From assembly GCA_038316435.1 (NCBI GenBank), contig JBBQAQ010000011.1, forward strand, positions 1-64,000: DNA of 64,000 nt. The letters run 5' to 3'. The translations under genes were made by a program, and so were the position numbers. The notes under the pieces are model-generated. The model was not told where the DNA came from, did not search any database, and was given only the letters and a program-made list of their open reading frames with translations. Within the stretch, counting starts at the first letter, position 1. Every line of letters begins with the position of its first letter. This document shows, piece after piece, positions 33,966 through 43,673 of the stretch. Source of the DNA: JACJXF01 sp038316435. Lineage in GTDB: Bacteria; Bacteroidota; Bacteroidia; Bacteroidales; GCA-2748055.

Positions 33966-35684
33966 ATGGAAAAAAATTGGGTAATAAAGCAACAAGGCGA
34001 TGAATCTATATTGCAGCACCTCCAGCAAATATTGGGGGTTGATCGCCCAATTGCTAACCTTCTGAAGCAAAGAGGAATTGAGAATTTTGAACAGGCTAAA
34101 TTCTTTTTCCGACCCGAATTGTCGCATTTACATGACCCTTTTCTTATGAAAGACATGGATCGGGCGATAAAACGAATTGAGCATGCAATCAGTTCGGGCG
34201 AAAAGATCATGGTTTACGGCGATTATGATGTTGATGGTACCACCGCTGTTGCTATGGTTTACAGCTATCTGAAAGAATTTTCACATGATATTTTATTTTA
34301 TATCCCCGATCGGTATAATGAAGGATATGGAATTTCTATTAAAGGTATCGATTTTGCATCGGCAAATAGTGTAAGGCTCGTTATCGCTCTTGATTGTGGT
34401 ATAAAAGCCAATGAAAAAATATTATATGCCAATTCAAAAGGTGTTGATTTCATCATTTGTGATCACCATACTCCAGGAGCAGCAATACCCGATGCAATTG
34501 CTGTTCTTGACCCAAAGCGTGCCGATTGCTCATATCCATTTAAAGAACTTTCAGGATGTGGTGTTGGCTTCAAGCTAATTCAAGCATTTCAATTAAGTCG
34601 TAATCTCCCTTTTGATGCAATCATCAAATATCTTGATCTTCTTGTAGTAAGTATTGCTTCAGATATTGTATCAATTGCAGGAGAGAACCGAGTCATGGCT
34701 TATTTCGGACTTAAACAAATCAACGAAAAGCCTTCAATGGGTATTCAAACCCTGCTTAAGCTATCGGGTATACAAAAAAAAACGATCACCATCGAGGATA
34801 TTGTTTTTAAAATCGGCCCCAGAATAAATGCCGCAGGAAGAATGGAATCGGGCAGCAAATCTGTAGAGTTGTTAATTTCTGAAGATACAAGTCTGGCTCA
34901 AATAATGGGAGTTAAGATAAATGACTTTAATTTAGACAGACGAAATGTTGATTCGGCTATAACTCAGGAAGCGCTTACCATGATTCAGATGGATGAGTCG
35001 ATGAAAAACAAAAAATCGACTGTTCTTTTCAATCCAAATTGGCATAAAGGAGTTATAGGAATTGTTGCATCCAGACTGTTGGATCATTATTACAGGCCAA
35101 CGGTAATTCTTACTAAATCAAACGGATTTGCTACCGGCTCAGCCCGCTCGGTAAATGGTTTTGATCTGTATCAGGCAATTGAGGAATGCAGCGATCTGCT
35201 TGAGAATTTCGGTGGGCATAAATATGCAGCTGGTCTTACCATGAAGCTGAATAATGTCAACGCCTTTCAGGAACGATTTGAAAAGGTTGTGAATAAAATG
35301 ATTCATCCCGATCAACTTATTCCTGTGGTTGAAATAGATACAGAACTTCAGCTTTCCGAAATCAATGATAAATTTTTTAGAATTTTAAAACAATTCCAGC
35401 CATTCGGACCTGAAAACATGGCGCCGGTTTTTTTGACTGAGAATGTTTCAGATAATGGCGGTGGAAAACTGGTTGGAATGAATGCCGAACATCTTAAGCT
35501 TTCCTTAGTCCATGAGAAAGATCCATACAGAGTGTTCCCGGCAATCGCTTTTCAGCAGGGAAAACTGTTTCCTAAAATTTCTCGTGGTCAGGGATTTGAT
35601 ATCTGTTACTCTCTTGACGAAAACGTTTACAGAGGAGAATCAAGTATTCAGATAAATATTAAGGATATTAAGGTGGATAAGTAA
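33966..35684 (+). CDS. recJ: Single-stranded-DNA-specific exonuclease RecJ
   Basis: RecJ degrades single-stranded DNA 5' to 3' in recombination and mismatch or base-excision repair. The DHH-family motifs are present: YGDYDVDGTTA (about 83-93), ALDCG, CDHHTPG (about 165-171), GPRINAAGRM, and the DHHA1-type FGGHKYAAGLT. I choose the ATG at 33966 (MEKNWVIKQQGD), which follows a GGAGG ribosome-binding site by 10 bases; the frame is open 23 codons further but does not look like RecJ. Length is 572 residues, normal. It is convergent with the helix-hairpin-helix barrel gene. Confidence 0.96.
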   Translation: MEKNWVIKQQGDESILQHLQQILGVDRPIANLLKQRGIENFEQAKFFFRPELSHLHDPFLMKDMDRAIKRIEHAISSGEKIMVYGDYDVDGTTAVAMVYSYLKEFSHDILFYIPDRYNEGYGISIKGIDFASANSVRLVIALDCGIKANEKILYANSKGVDFIICDHHTPGAAIPDAIAVLDPKRADCSYPFKELSGCGVGFKLIQAFQLSRNLPFDAIIKYLDLLVVSIASDIVSIAGENRVMAYFGLKQINEKPSMGIQTLLKLSGIQKKTITIEDIVFKIGPRINAAGRMESGSKSVELLISEDTSLAQIMGVKINDFNLDRRNVDSAITQEALTMIQMDESMKNKKSTVLFNPNWHKGVIGIVASRLLDHYYRPTVILTKSNGFATGSARSVNGFDLYQAIEECSDLLENFGGHKYAAGLTMKLNNVNAFQERFEKVVNKMIHPDQLIPVVEIDTELQLSEINDKFFRILKQFQPFGPENMAPVFLTENVSDNGGGKLVGMNAEHLKLSLVHEKDPYRVFPAIAFQQGKLFPKISRGQGFDICYSLDENVYRGESSIQINIKDIKVDK

Positions 35685-35715
35685 ATGAACTTTTTCAGGT
35701 TTTAATACCTTCAGA

Positions 35716-37782
35716 CTATATCTTAAATCGCAATTGCATTGTCAGGTAAGAATCACTGATTCCCTTTACTTCATCTTCCCCAGTCCCAGTAGTTTTTACA
35801 CTAGCGAAACCTGAAACTGCGAACCGAATGCTGAGTTCAAGTGAAGGAAGCAGATCTGTTTTTCCCATTATGATAAACCTAGTCCCTTGTGAACTAAAAG
35901 CAGGGACCGAGAAACTATAAAGAACATCATTTTCGTAAGCATATATTCTGTTGTCCCAGCAGGGAATATCATAAATAGCATATCGAAACCAAAGTTTATA
36001 TTTCTGGGATTTCGTTTGAAAGGCAAAATCATGTCCCGAGTAAAAACCAGTGGTCATTTTTTGCTTCCCTATCTGGAAATAGCTGAATTCAATCCTTGAT
36101 TTCAAACGAATGTTTTTATTCAACAAATAGCTTAGCTCGAGTCGAAAACCTCCTTTCTTAGCAGTTTCCATACGATCCACTCCGGTGATACAAGTAGTGG
36201 AACGATTCTGGTTTTTCTCATACCGAAACCGCAGATTACAACTTAATTCACGACTAGGGTAAACATTAAAATTCACCAGATAATCACTTCCTGAATAGGG
36301 GTTTGTGCTATTATACCTTAGAAATGGGAAACTGTAATGATCTGCATACAAATCAAGTTTCAGGTATTTCCAAGGATACATCTGCAAACCAAGATAAAAT
36401 CCCTCTTCATTTTTAGTGTCCTGACTCTCCCCAAAACCTGATGACCTGAGTCCAAGATAATCGGGTTGGTAATTTCTATACGCTAGTGAAAATCGCACAA
36501 GTGGATGCAATTCAGCCAGAAAACCACTAAAAATAGCCATACGAGCTTTAGTATCTGCTGCAATCTCCCCAAATAGTGCTATTTTTCCCATGCTGACTTT
36601 AAAATCGCTCCCAATATTCTGAATGCCTGTTCCTTTATCGAATATTTCCTGAGTGTATGCGGTGCTATTGCGAACCCATTTATTACTGAACTCCTGATTA
36701 AGATAGCTGAAACCCCAAACAATATTTTTTCTGACTAGTTGAGCATGTCCACCAAAACTCATTGTGATAATTGCATCTTTCTTCTGTAATTCTTTTAGGT
36801 TGCGGTGCAGTCCTGACACATCGGGTGAGTTGAAAAATTGCGGTGCAAGAGTATCATCAGGAAGAGAGTGCAGGGAAGCATCAGTTTTCAGGTTTGAAGC
36901 AAATACTTCGAGATTCAAATCTCCCCAGCCGAAAGAAGCAGCGCAACCCCGTAAGAAATCATTTTCTCCTGCTGAACTATATTTTTTTATGCCCGACGAT
37001 TGTGGGGAGAGTAGAACCTGCGTGCCTTTTCGACAACCATATCCACCGAGCACAAGTCCCTGTCCCCAGGAAGCATTAAAATCTCCTATAATTATTTTTT
37101 TAAGGTAATTTCTGCCACTGTATTCAAGGAAACATGATGTGAAATCCGGTGAAAAGTATTTACCACCTAACTTAAAAGATTCCCCTGCATCCTGATCGGA
37201 AGTGAATCCAAATCTGAAGTTCCGAAAACCAGCTTCATAGCGCAACATTAATGAGCGATTGGCTCCCATATATGCATTAGGGTTAGTGGTATCTGGAATA
37301 AAGCCGTTCTTTTTATCCGGATCAAGGCCAGTTCTAAAAACAAGTGTATTCCTAAACCTTTTTTTACCTTCTTTCTTTTCAGCACCATTTGAACCTGAAA
37401 CCCTTATGAAAGGGCGTAAAGTATTAATCAGTTCCTCATCGAAACCGTAAATCAATTTCAATTCGAATAAGGAGAACAGCTCTCCAAAATCTTTAATATA
37501 GCTCAGCAATGAAAAAATCTGAAATTCGGTTAGCAAATGAAGTTGTCTAAGTTCTTCAGAGCTGGCGGTATTTATATTAAGGGGATGCTCGAGAAAATTA
37601 TACATTTCATCGGCCAATTCAGTAGGATCGGTTTCTTCATCATTTGATGAAACGGCATTTTCCAGATGTTCAGAAATAGTTAAAGAACCCTGGGCTGGAA
37701 TAGTTTGTGCCTTCAAAATACTCCAGCTCAAAACATTACAGAATACCATAAACAACACAGAACAGTAAATATTTCTGCACAT
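35716..37782 (-). CDS. Outer-membrane barrel protein with ComEA-like helix-hairpin-helix motifs
   Basis: The 688-residue protein starts with a signal peptide (about 1-25, ending LKAQ). Residues about 50-130 carry ComEA-type helix-hairpin-helix motifs (PLNINTASSEELRQLHLL, then FGELFSLFELKLIYGFDEEL). The remaining 550 residues are aromatic-rich amphipathic strands with glycine turns and end MQLRFKI, like a large outer-membrane beta barrel. HhH motifs normally bind DNA backbone; here they would lie on the periplasmic side. Similar fusions occur in Bacteroidota, with no assigned role. It is last in a run after purE and a second barrel gene (76-base gap). Confidence 0.75.
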   Translation of the reverse strand: MCRNIYCSVLFMVFCNVLSWSILKAQTIPAQGSLTISEHLENAVSSNDEETDPTELADEMYNFLEHPLNINTASSEELRQLHLLTEFQIFSLLSYIKDFGELFSLFELKLIYGFDEELINTLRPFIRVSGSNGAEKKEGKKRFRNTLVFRTGLDPDKKNGFIPDTTNPNAYMGANRSLMLRYEAGFRNFRFGFTSDQDAGESFKLGGKYFSPDFTSCFLEYSGRNYLKKIIIGDFNASWGQGLVLGGYGCRKGTQVLLSPQSSGIKKYSSAGENDFLRGCAASFGWGDLNLEVFASNLKTDASLHSLPDDTLAPQFFNSPDVSGLHRNLKELQKKDAIITMSFGGHAQLVRKNIVWGFSYLNQEFSNKWVRNSTAYTQEIFDKGTGIQNIGSDFKVSMGKIALFGEIAADTKARMAIFSGFLAELHPLVRFSLAYRNYQPDYLGLRSSGFGESQDTKNEEGFYLGLQMYPWKYLKLDLYADHYSFPFLRYNSTNPYSGSDYLVNFNVYPSRELSCNLRFRYEKNQNRSTTCITGVDRMETAKKGGFRLELSYLLNKNIRLKSRIEFSYFQIGKQKMTTGFYSGHDFAFQTKSQKYKLWFRYAIYDIPCWDNRIYAYENDVLYSFSVPAFSSQGTRFIIMGKTDLLPSLELSIRFAVSGFASVKTTGTGEDEVKGISDSYLTMQLRFKI

Positions 37783-37858
37783 AAAAACGAAAAGCTAATT
37801 GATTTCTTTCATCTTAATGTGGTGAAAATGGAAAAATCAGCCAGACAAGCCTGATTTT

Positions 37859-38710
37859 TTATTTCAGGCGAAACTGAATGGAGAAATGGGGCGTAAGACC
37901 AAGTATCGCATTATGGCTGAATGCCACATCGGCGCTTATTTTTCTGATTTCAAAACCTATTCCAAAGGAGTTCTGGACTGGGTGTGTAATGATTCCAGTG
38001 CGAAGTGTAATTCCCTGTATAATTTCATACTCAATCCCTGATTTGAGTCGAAAAGGGTAGTTAAGACTTTTTTCTGCTTCTACTGCCATGTGGAGTTTTT
38101 CAACTGGGGTATAGCTGATGCCTGTACGTAAAGTAGTTGTAATTGTATCTGAAAAAACCGGAGAAAGATGTGAACGTGTTGGATTAAAAACGTGTATTCC
38201 AATGCGAATGGCATCAATGGGCTGATACTGAATACCCCCTTCGACCGTAAGTGCATGTCGTTGTTCTTCTGCTTCAATATAAACATAATGATAATTCATT
38301 TGAATACCTGCAGAGAATTTTTCACCTAGGGATTTCCCAAAAGCCAGTCCAATCTTACTTTCATTGTATTTTGGGAAACCGAAATAGGTATATGAAAAAC
38401 CAAACGTACCAGGTTTTACCGGCACAGTTAATGCCAGAGCATGAAGAGCAAACTCCTTTACGACATATTTGTTTTCGTGGTGGAATCCAATAGAGAAATT
38501 ATGGTAATCACCTAGTCCTGCCTGATTATGAAATACCGACCAGATATCGGAATCCATGACTACCGCATTTGAAAGAGCTGCTGCACGGCTTCCCACTGGA
38601 AAGTTTACCTGAGAATAAATTTCAGTGAAGGATACAAGAAAATACAACAGAATAAGCCGGACAGGAATGCTGCAGGTAGCTATTCTGTTGTATTTCCATC
38701 TAAACATCAA
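37859..38710 (-). CDS. PorV/FadL-like outer-membrane barrel protein
   Basis: The 283-residue protein has a signal peptide (hydrophobic stretch about 15-32) and begins its mature part with FPVGSRAAALSNAVVMDSD, similar to the conserved start of PorV/PorQ- and FadL-type proteins (GARAxAMGGA...). The rest is beta strands with a barrel pattern ending in FSIQFRLK. Its start ATG overlaps the stop of purE by 4 bases, and the HhH-barrel gene follows after 76 bases, suggesting a transcript purE, barrel, HhH-barrel. PorV-like proteins act as shuttles in T9SS export, but this one could be any porin-like protein. Confidence 0.7.
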   Translation of the reverse strand: MMFRWKYNRIATCSIPVRLILLYFLVSFTEIYSQVNFPVGSRAAALSNAVVMDSDIWSVFHNQAGLGDYHNFSIGFHHENKYVVKEFALHALALTVPVKPGTFGFSYTYFGFPKYNESKIGLAFGKSLGEKFSAGIQMNYHYVYIEAEEQRHALTVEGGIQYQPIDAIRIGIHVFNPTRSHLSPVFSDTITTTLRTGISYTPVEKLHMAVEAEKSLNYPFRLKSGIEYEIIQGITLRTGIITHPVQNSFGIGFEIRKISADVAFSHNAILGLTPHFSIQFRLK

Positions 38711-39219
38711 TTGGTTTTATATTTGTATTTTATAGATCTGAGTTCATCATTTGCCTGAATAATCTTGTCCTTAAGGCTTTCCTTAAAAGCAATAATTTTC
38801 GACATTGTTTTTTCATCACCAGTGGCAATAATCTGAGCGGCAAGTATCCCTGCATTTCTAGCGGCATCAAGACCAACGGTTGCAACAGGAATTCCCGGAG
38901 GCATCTGAAGTATTGAAAGAATACTATCCCAACCATCGATTGAGATAGACGCACGTACAGGAACTCCAATTACCGGCAGTGGCGTGAAAGCGGCCATTAC
39001 ACCAGGTAAATGTGCGGCTCCACCTGCGCCAGCAATGATTACCCGAATACCCCGGGCAGCCGCTGATTTCGCGAAATCGGCAGCCTGATCGGGCGTACGA
39101 TGTGCAGATAATGCATTGATCTCAAATGGAATCTCAAGTTCGTCGAGTACCTTTGCTGCTTCTTTCATAACCGGCAGATCGGAGGTGCTTCCCATTATTA
39201 TACTTATTTTAGGATTCAT
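38707..39219 (-). CDS. purE: N5-carboxyaminoimidazole ribonucleotide mutase
   Basis: PurE moves the carboxyl group of N5-CAIR to form CAIR in de novo purine synthesis. The 170-residue protein has the signature IIMGSTSDLPVMKEAAKVL, the SAHRTPD motif with the catalytic His (about 41-47), and AGAGGAAHLPGVMAAFTPLPVIGVP. Class I (bacterial) length and residues fit. Its stop overlaps the start of the barrel gene by 4 bases (ATGA), so they are probably translated from one mRNA. PurK is not nearby. Confidence 0.96.
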   Translation of the reverse strand: MNPKISIIMGSTSDLPVMKEAAKVLDELEIPFEINALSAHRTPDQAADFAKSAAARGIRVIIAGAGGAAHLPGVMAAFTPLPVIGVPVRASISIDGWDSILSILQMPPGIPVATVGLDAARNAGILAAQIIATGDEKTMSKIIAFKESLKDKIIQANDELRSIKYKYKTN

Positions 39220-39337
39220 GATTTGTGTTATTAATTAATGTGGTGAGTATTCAAAAATCAGCCTAAAATTACAAAAAAATGAATCAGGTAGTCTTATTTT
39301 TTTTCGGTCTTTAAATTTTCAAGTTTACAGTTTTGGT

Positions 39338-40477
39338 TTATCTGCTAATTGTGGAAGACTTGACATAATTGATATTTCTATCTTTTAAATATTCCATTAT
39401 AAAATTAAAACATTCTTCATTTTTACCAATTAACTCGGGAGGGAAAACTCCTTTACCGGTAAAGAGTCCCTTTAAAAACATGTTTGCAACCCCGGTTGCT
39501 GTATACCCAGTGGTTCGTGCCATTGAAGAGGTCTGAGTTTCGCAGTCGAACTCATCATAAAGATTATATATTATTTTTTCCTTTTCTCTGTGTTTATTTT
39601 CTGCTTTCAATATCACCCTCATAACGGTGATTTCTTCTTCTGTTTCTCCCAATTTCCAGTCTTTAAAAAGCACATTGCACGACACATCTAAAGGACTAAC
39701 TTCAACTCCTTTAACATTTATTTTTTTCTTGCTAAAGAAGCCTGATTCCTTTAAGACTCTTACATATTCTACATGTCCGGGATAACGGAGAGTTTTTTCT
39801 TTCATGTTTTTAATATGTGGCATTGTATGTAGAATCGATCGCAGCCCATCTGAATTAAAAGCTTCGAGTGTTCCAACTTTTTCGAATTCCAGAAACTCGC
39901 AATCCGACAATGCATCACGTGTAACAATGGTTCCATTCTCAACATATCGGGCAGAGCGGGTATATTCTTCGATAACATCAATTGGTGAAAAGGGAGCTTT
40001 GTAGAAAAAGGGCCACTTTCTTATCTTCGGTAACCCACCAACATAACACTCAAAATCGCTTATTTTAAATTTTTCGTTGTAATATCCTAGGATAAGATTA
40101 TGCATCCCCGGAGCAACACCGCAATCCACAAATGCTGTAACACCTTTTTCTTTTGCCACGGAATCCAGATCGAAAGCATTTTCAGGGAAAAAGGAAATGT
40201 CTACAATATTCTTACCTGATTCGATGACGGTTTTGACAGTGTTGAAACCCAGAAATCCGGGAACAGCGCAAATTACTAGATCGAAGGATGATATATGCTC
40301 TTTAAGTTTTATATCACAAACATCAATTTGTTCAGTTATAAGCGCCGGGCATTTCTTTTTTGCCCGATTAAGTGATTCTAGGCTAATATCTACTAAATGC
40401 ACCTGATGCTGTAAGGATAAGTCAATAGCCATAGCGCTGCCAACCATTCCTGCACCCAAAACAATAATTTTGCTCAT
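39338..40477 (-). CDS. Saccharopine dehydrogenase-like oxidoreductase
   Basis: I start at the ATG at 40475-40477 (MSKIIVLGAGMVGSAMAIDL), the typical Rossmann opening with GxGxxG; the frame runs 18 codons further upstream without family similarity. The 379-residue protein has the saccharopine-dehydrogenase NADP-binding domain and the C-terminal domain with DCGVAPGMHN and ARTTGYTATG near the end. Size and motifs fit the group that contains lysine 6-dehydrogenase and carboxynorspermidine dehydrogenase-type enzymes. Candidate reactions are in lysine catabolism or polyamine synthesis; neighbours do not decide this. It is divergent from hpt. Confidence 0.8.
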   Translation of the reverse strand: MSKIIVLGAGMVGSAMAIDLSLQHQVHLVDISLESLNRAKKKCPALITEQIDVCDIKLKEHISSFDLVICAVPGFLGFNTVKTVIESGKNIVDISFFPENAFDLDSVAKEKGVTAFVDCGVAPGMHNLILGYYNEKFKISDFECYVGGLPKIRKWPFFYKAPFSPIDVIEEYTRSARYVENGTIVTRDALSDCEFLEFEKVGTLEAFNSDGLRSILHTMPHIKNMKEKTLRYPGHVEYVRVLKESGFFSKKKINVKGVEVSPLDVSCNVLFKDWKLGETEEEITVMRVILKAENKHREKEKIIYNLYDEFDCETQTSSMARTTGYTATGVANMFLKGLFTGKGVFPPELIGKNEECFNFIMEYLKDRNINYVKSSTISR

Positions 40478-40777
40478 GAGTTTACATTTTATTTTGATTT
40501 TGCACAAAAATCGAATTCTAATTTCTGACAATTTACCTAAAAATCAAATACATGAGCGGAAGTTAACGTTAGCAATTATGTGTTATAAAGACTATTAAAA
40601 CTAATTCATATGTAGCTTATCCACCTACAATTCGAAATCCAGAATAAAGAGACTATCTCCAGATCCCCAAAATAGCAACGATAGGATCGGATTTGCTTTT
40701 TCGAATAAACCAATTTCCGGCATTTTCTGTAAGAAACAAAAATGCTTACCTTAGCGCAAATTTTAAAAAAAAAGGGC
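40478..40777. other. Divergent intergenic region before hpt
   Basis: This 300-base gap lies between the saccharopine-dehydrogenase-like gene and hpt. TACCTTAG at 40746-40753, 24 bases before the hpt ATG, is one mismatch from the TAnnTTTG -7 element, with T-rich sequence about 20 bases upstream. I see nothing else of note. Confidence 0.35.
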
Positions 40778-41320
40778 ATGAAGAGAATAAAGGTTCTTGA
40801 TAAGGAATTCGAAATATCCATTTCTTCAGAAAAAATTCAGAAAAGAATTCAGGAACTTGCAATCAAGATTTCCAATGATTTAAAAGATCAGGATCCAGTT
40901 TTTATTGCTATCCTGAATGGCTCATTTATGTTTGCTGCTGATCTATTTAAAAAGATTGATATCGACGCACAAATAACATTTTTGAAACTCGCATCCTATC
41001 AAGGAACCAGTACATCTGGAACTGTAAAACAGCTAATTGGACTGAATCAGGAAATTAAAGGACAGAATATCGTAATTCTGGAAGATATTGTTGATACCGG
41101 AATTACTCTTGATACTATCATGCGCCAATTGTCGGGATACCAGCCTGCCTCAGTTAAAGTTGCAACTCTGCTATACAAACCCGATGCCTGCAAAGCAAAT
41201 ATTCATATTGACTATGTCGGCTTTTCAATTCCAAATGAATTCATAATCGGTTACGGACTCGATTACAATGGCTATGGAAGAAAATATGAGGATATTTATA
41301 CTCTGGTTAAAAAAGGCTAA
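40778..41320 (+). CDS. hpt: Hypoxanthine phosphoribosyltransferase
   Basis: Hpt salvages hypoxanthine and guanine to IMP and GMP with PRPP. The PRPP-binding loop is IVILEDIVDTGITLDTIM (about 89-106) and the N-terminal VFIAILNGSFMFAADL and C-terminal FSIPNEFIIGYGLDYN match the family. I use the ATG at 40778 (MKRIKVLDKEFEI); the earlier in-frame ATG at 40742 adds 12 unrelated residues and lies before the likely promoter. Length is 180 residues. It precedes adk by 60 bases. Confidence 0.94.
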   Translation: MKRIKVLDKEFEISISSEKIQKRIQELAIKISNDLKDQDPVFIAILNGSFMFAADLFKKIDIDAQITFLKLASYQGTSTSGTVKQLIGLNQEIKGQNIVILEDIVDTGITLDTIMRQLSGYQPASVKVATLLYKPDACKANIHIDYVGFSIPNEFIIGYGLDYNGYGRKYEDIYTLVKKG

Positions 41321-41331
41321 GCGGGAGTTTG

Positions 41332-41339
41332 TATATTTG
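41332..41339 (+). promoter_or_regulatory. Candidate adk promoter -7 element
   Basis: TATATTTG, a perfect TAnnTTTG, lies 41 bases before the adk ATG and 12 bases after the hpt stop. The -33 box at about 41309 is poor (TGGTT), so adk may be transcribed both from here and by read-through from hpt. Confidence 0.5.
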
Positions 41340-41380
41340 CACACCTGAAAATTCTTAATACAAAAATAAAAAATCTAAAC

Positions 41381-41950
41381 ATGTTGAATATTGTTTTATT
41401 CGGACCTCCGGGCTCCGGCAAAGGAACCCAATCTGAAAAGCTTATTGCTAAACATAATTTGGTGCATTTATCCACCGGCGATCTTCTTCGCTCTGAAATT
41501 GCCAACCAGAGTGAACTCGGTATCAAAGCCAAAACTATCATGGATAAAGGTGAACTTGTTTCCGATGATATCGTAATTGGTATGATCAGGAATAAGATCA
41601 ATAAAAATCTGGATGCAAAAGGGTTTATTTTTGATGGATTTCCACGAACCGTTGCTCAGGCAGGTGCACTCGATAAAGTGTTAGCCGAATCCAGCAAAGC
41701 AATAAATCTGATGGTTACTCTCGAAGTGCCTAATGAAGAAGTTATTCAGCGCCTCATTAAAAGGGGAGAGCAAACCGGTCGCACCGATGATAATGTTACT
41801 ACCATAGAAAACCGATTAAACGTGTACCTTTGTCAGACTGCTCCCGTTATGGATTTTTATGAAAAACAGGGGAAATATCGTCCAGTAAATGGAATGGGTA
41901 GTATTGATGAAATTTTCGAGCGTATCGAAACAGAAATAAAGAAAGCATAA
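41381..41950 (+). CDS. adk: Adenylate kinase
   Basis: Adk interconverts ATP plus AMP and two ADP. The P-loop GPPGSGKGTQ (about 7-16), the AMP-binding LSTGDLLR and the GFPRTVAQA motif (FDGFPRT) are present. At 189 residues it is a short-LID form without the zinc-binding cysteines of long forms. It lies between hpt and obg in the same orientation, a common order in Bacteroidota. Confidence 0.97.
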   Translation: MLNIVLFGPPGSGKGTQSEKLIAKHNLVHLSTGDLLRSEIANQSELGIKAKTIMDKGELVSDDIVIGMIRNKINKNLDAKGFIFDGFPRTVAQAGALDKVLAESSKAINLMVTLEVPNEEVIQRLIKRGEQTGRTDDNVTTIENRLNVYLCQTAPVMDFYEKQGKYRPVNGMGSIDEIFERIETEIKKA

Positions 41951-42085
41951 TATTTGCTTTCACTGTATGAAACCTGTTATTAATGAATATCCGGAGTTAT
42001 ACAGAGCATACACAGAGGGAATTGTAGGCAACTTATTATTTCTTTTGCAGAGATTGCATATTTAATCCCTTAAACAACAGAAACC

Positions 42086-43075
42086 ATGTCAGAGTCAAAT
42101 TTTGTGGATTACGTTACCATCTTTTGCCGCTCAGGCAAAGGAGGAGCAGGCTCTGCACATCTACGCAGGGAGAAATATATTCCTAAAGGCGGACCTGATG
42201 GTGGTGATGGTGGCAGGGGCGGAGATGTGATTCTTAAAGGGAGTTCACAGCTTTGGACACTTCTCCATCTGAAATATCAGAAACACTTGTTTGCAACCAA
42301 CGGTGTTAATGGCTCAAGTGCTCTTAAATCGGGTGCAGAAGGTGAAGACGCTATAATTGAAGTTCCACTTGGAACTGTTGCAAAAGATGCCGATACCGGT
42401 GAGGTGCTTTTTGAGATTACCCAGAATGACGAGCAGAGAATACTGATGAAAGGAGGTAGGGGCGGACTTGGAAATAATCACTTCAAAACTCCGACTCACC
42501 AAACTCCCCGATATGCACAACCGGGTGAGCCGTCCATTGAAGGATGGAGAATTCTTGAGCTTAAACTTCTTGCTGATGTAGGTCTCGTTGGCTTCCCAAA
42601 TGCCGGAAAATCAACACTGTTATCTGTACTTTCCTCTGCCAGACCGAAAATCGCTGATTACGCATTTACAACACTTTCTCCAAATCTTGGAATCGTGCAG
42701 TACAGAGATGATCTGAGTTTTGTGATGGCTGATATCCCCGGTATCATTGAAGGTGCAAGCGAAGGAAAAGGTTTGGGGCTTCGTTTCCTTAGACATATTG
42801 AGAGAAATTCCATGCTTTTGTTTTTAATCCCGGCAGACAGTAAAAATATTAAAGAGGAATACCAGATACTTCTTAATGAACTTAAACTTTACAACCCTGA
42901 ATTGCTTGATAAAAAGAGGCTATTGGCAATTTCTAAATCAGATATGCTTGATAATGAACTTACAGCTGAGATCCGAAAAGATCTGCCTAAAATCCCGACA
43001 GTTTTCATTTCTTCAATTACTGGGACAGGAATTTCCGATCTTAAAGACATGCTCTGGAAGTCGCTAAATACCTAA
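42086..43075 (+). CDS. obgE: GTPase Obg
   Basis: Obg is an essential GTPase of 50S ribosomal subunit assembly and growth control. The N-terminal glycine-rich Obg fold (GKGGAGSAHLRREKYIPKGG, about 13-32, and GGDGGRGGDV) precedes the GTPase domain with G1 GFPNAGKST (near 168), G3 ADIPGIIEGA and G4 SKSD. The 329-residue protein ends after the G domain and lacks the third, C-terminal OCT domain, as in many Bacteroidota. The PAP2 gene starts 3 bases after its stop. Confidence 0.96.
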   Translation: MSESNFVDYVTIFCRSGKGGAGSAHLRREKYIPKGGPDGGDGGRGGDVILKGSSQLWTLLHLKYQKHLFATNGVNGSSALKSGAEGEDAIIEVPLGTVAKDADTGEVLFEITQNDEQRILMKGGRGGLGNNHFKTPTHQTPRYAQPGEPSIEGWRILELKLLADVGLVGFPNAGKSTLLSVLSSARPKIADYAFTTLSPNLGIVQYRDDLSFVMADIPGIIEGASEGKGLGLRFLRHIERNSMLLFLIPADSKNIKEEYQILLNELKLYNPELLDKKRLLAISKSDMLDNELTAEIRKDLPKIPTVFISSITGTGISDLKDMLWKSLNT

Positions 43076-43078
43076 TAT

Positions 43079-43657
43079 ATGAGTGATTTTCTTCAAAAAC
43101 TGGATGTACAGCTTTTCCTTTTTCTGAATTCTCAGAATACTCCGTTTTTAGATAACGTCATGTGGTTTATAAGTGGGAAATTCGAATGGATTCCACTGTA
43201 TCTGGTTTTAATTTACTGGATGTTTTACAAATTTCGAAAGAAAGCCTGGCTCTTCATTGCACTCACAATTCTCGTCATTGCATTATCTGATTTGGGTTCT
43301 GTGCATCTTTTCAAAAACGTTTTTCAGAGACTGAGACCTAGTCATAATCCAAATTTACTTTCATCGATTCACCTTGTAAAAAATTACCATGGAGGTTGGT
43401 ATGGTTTTATCTCTTCACATGCAGCAAATACATTTGGCTTAGCTGTATTTGTTAGCTTGTTATTCAGTGATAAATGGTTCTCAGTTAGCATACTGATCTG
43501 GGCAGCAATTGTAAGTTACAGCCGAATATACCTCGGAGTTCATTATCCACTGGATGTTTTAGGCGGCGCAATGTGGGGAAGTCTTATGGCAATTGGGGTT
43601 TACGTTATTTTTAAGAAAGTTCAAAAGAGGAGGCTTTCAGCTGAAAATTGGCATTAA
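43079..43657 (+). CDS. PAP2-family membrane phosphatase
   Basis: The 192-residue protein has about five membrane helices and the three PAP2 signature motifs: KNVFQRLRP, FISSHAANTFG and YSRIYLGVHYPLDVLGG. Members remove phosphate from lipid substrates such as undecaprenyl diphosphate, phosphatidic acid or lipid A. Short gap (3 bases) after obg suggests co-transcription. Substrate not known; an undecaprenyl-pyrophosphate phosphatase role is a common guess. Confidence 0.87.
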   Translation: MSDFLQKLDVQLFLFLNSQNTPFLDNVMWFISGKFEWIPLYLVLIYWMFYKFRKKAWLFIALTILVIALSDLGSVHLFKNVFQRLRPSHNPNLLSSIHLVKNYHGGWYGFISSHAANTFGLAVFVSLLFSDKWFSVSILIWAAIVSYSRIYLGVHYPLDVLGGAMWGSLMAIGVYVIFKKVQKRRLSAENWH

Positions 43658-43673
43658 GGTAATTTTTTCTATT

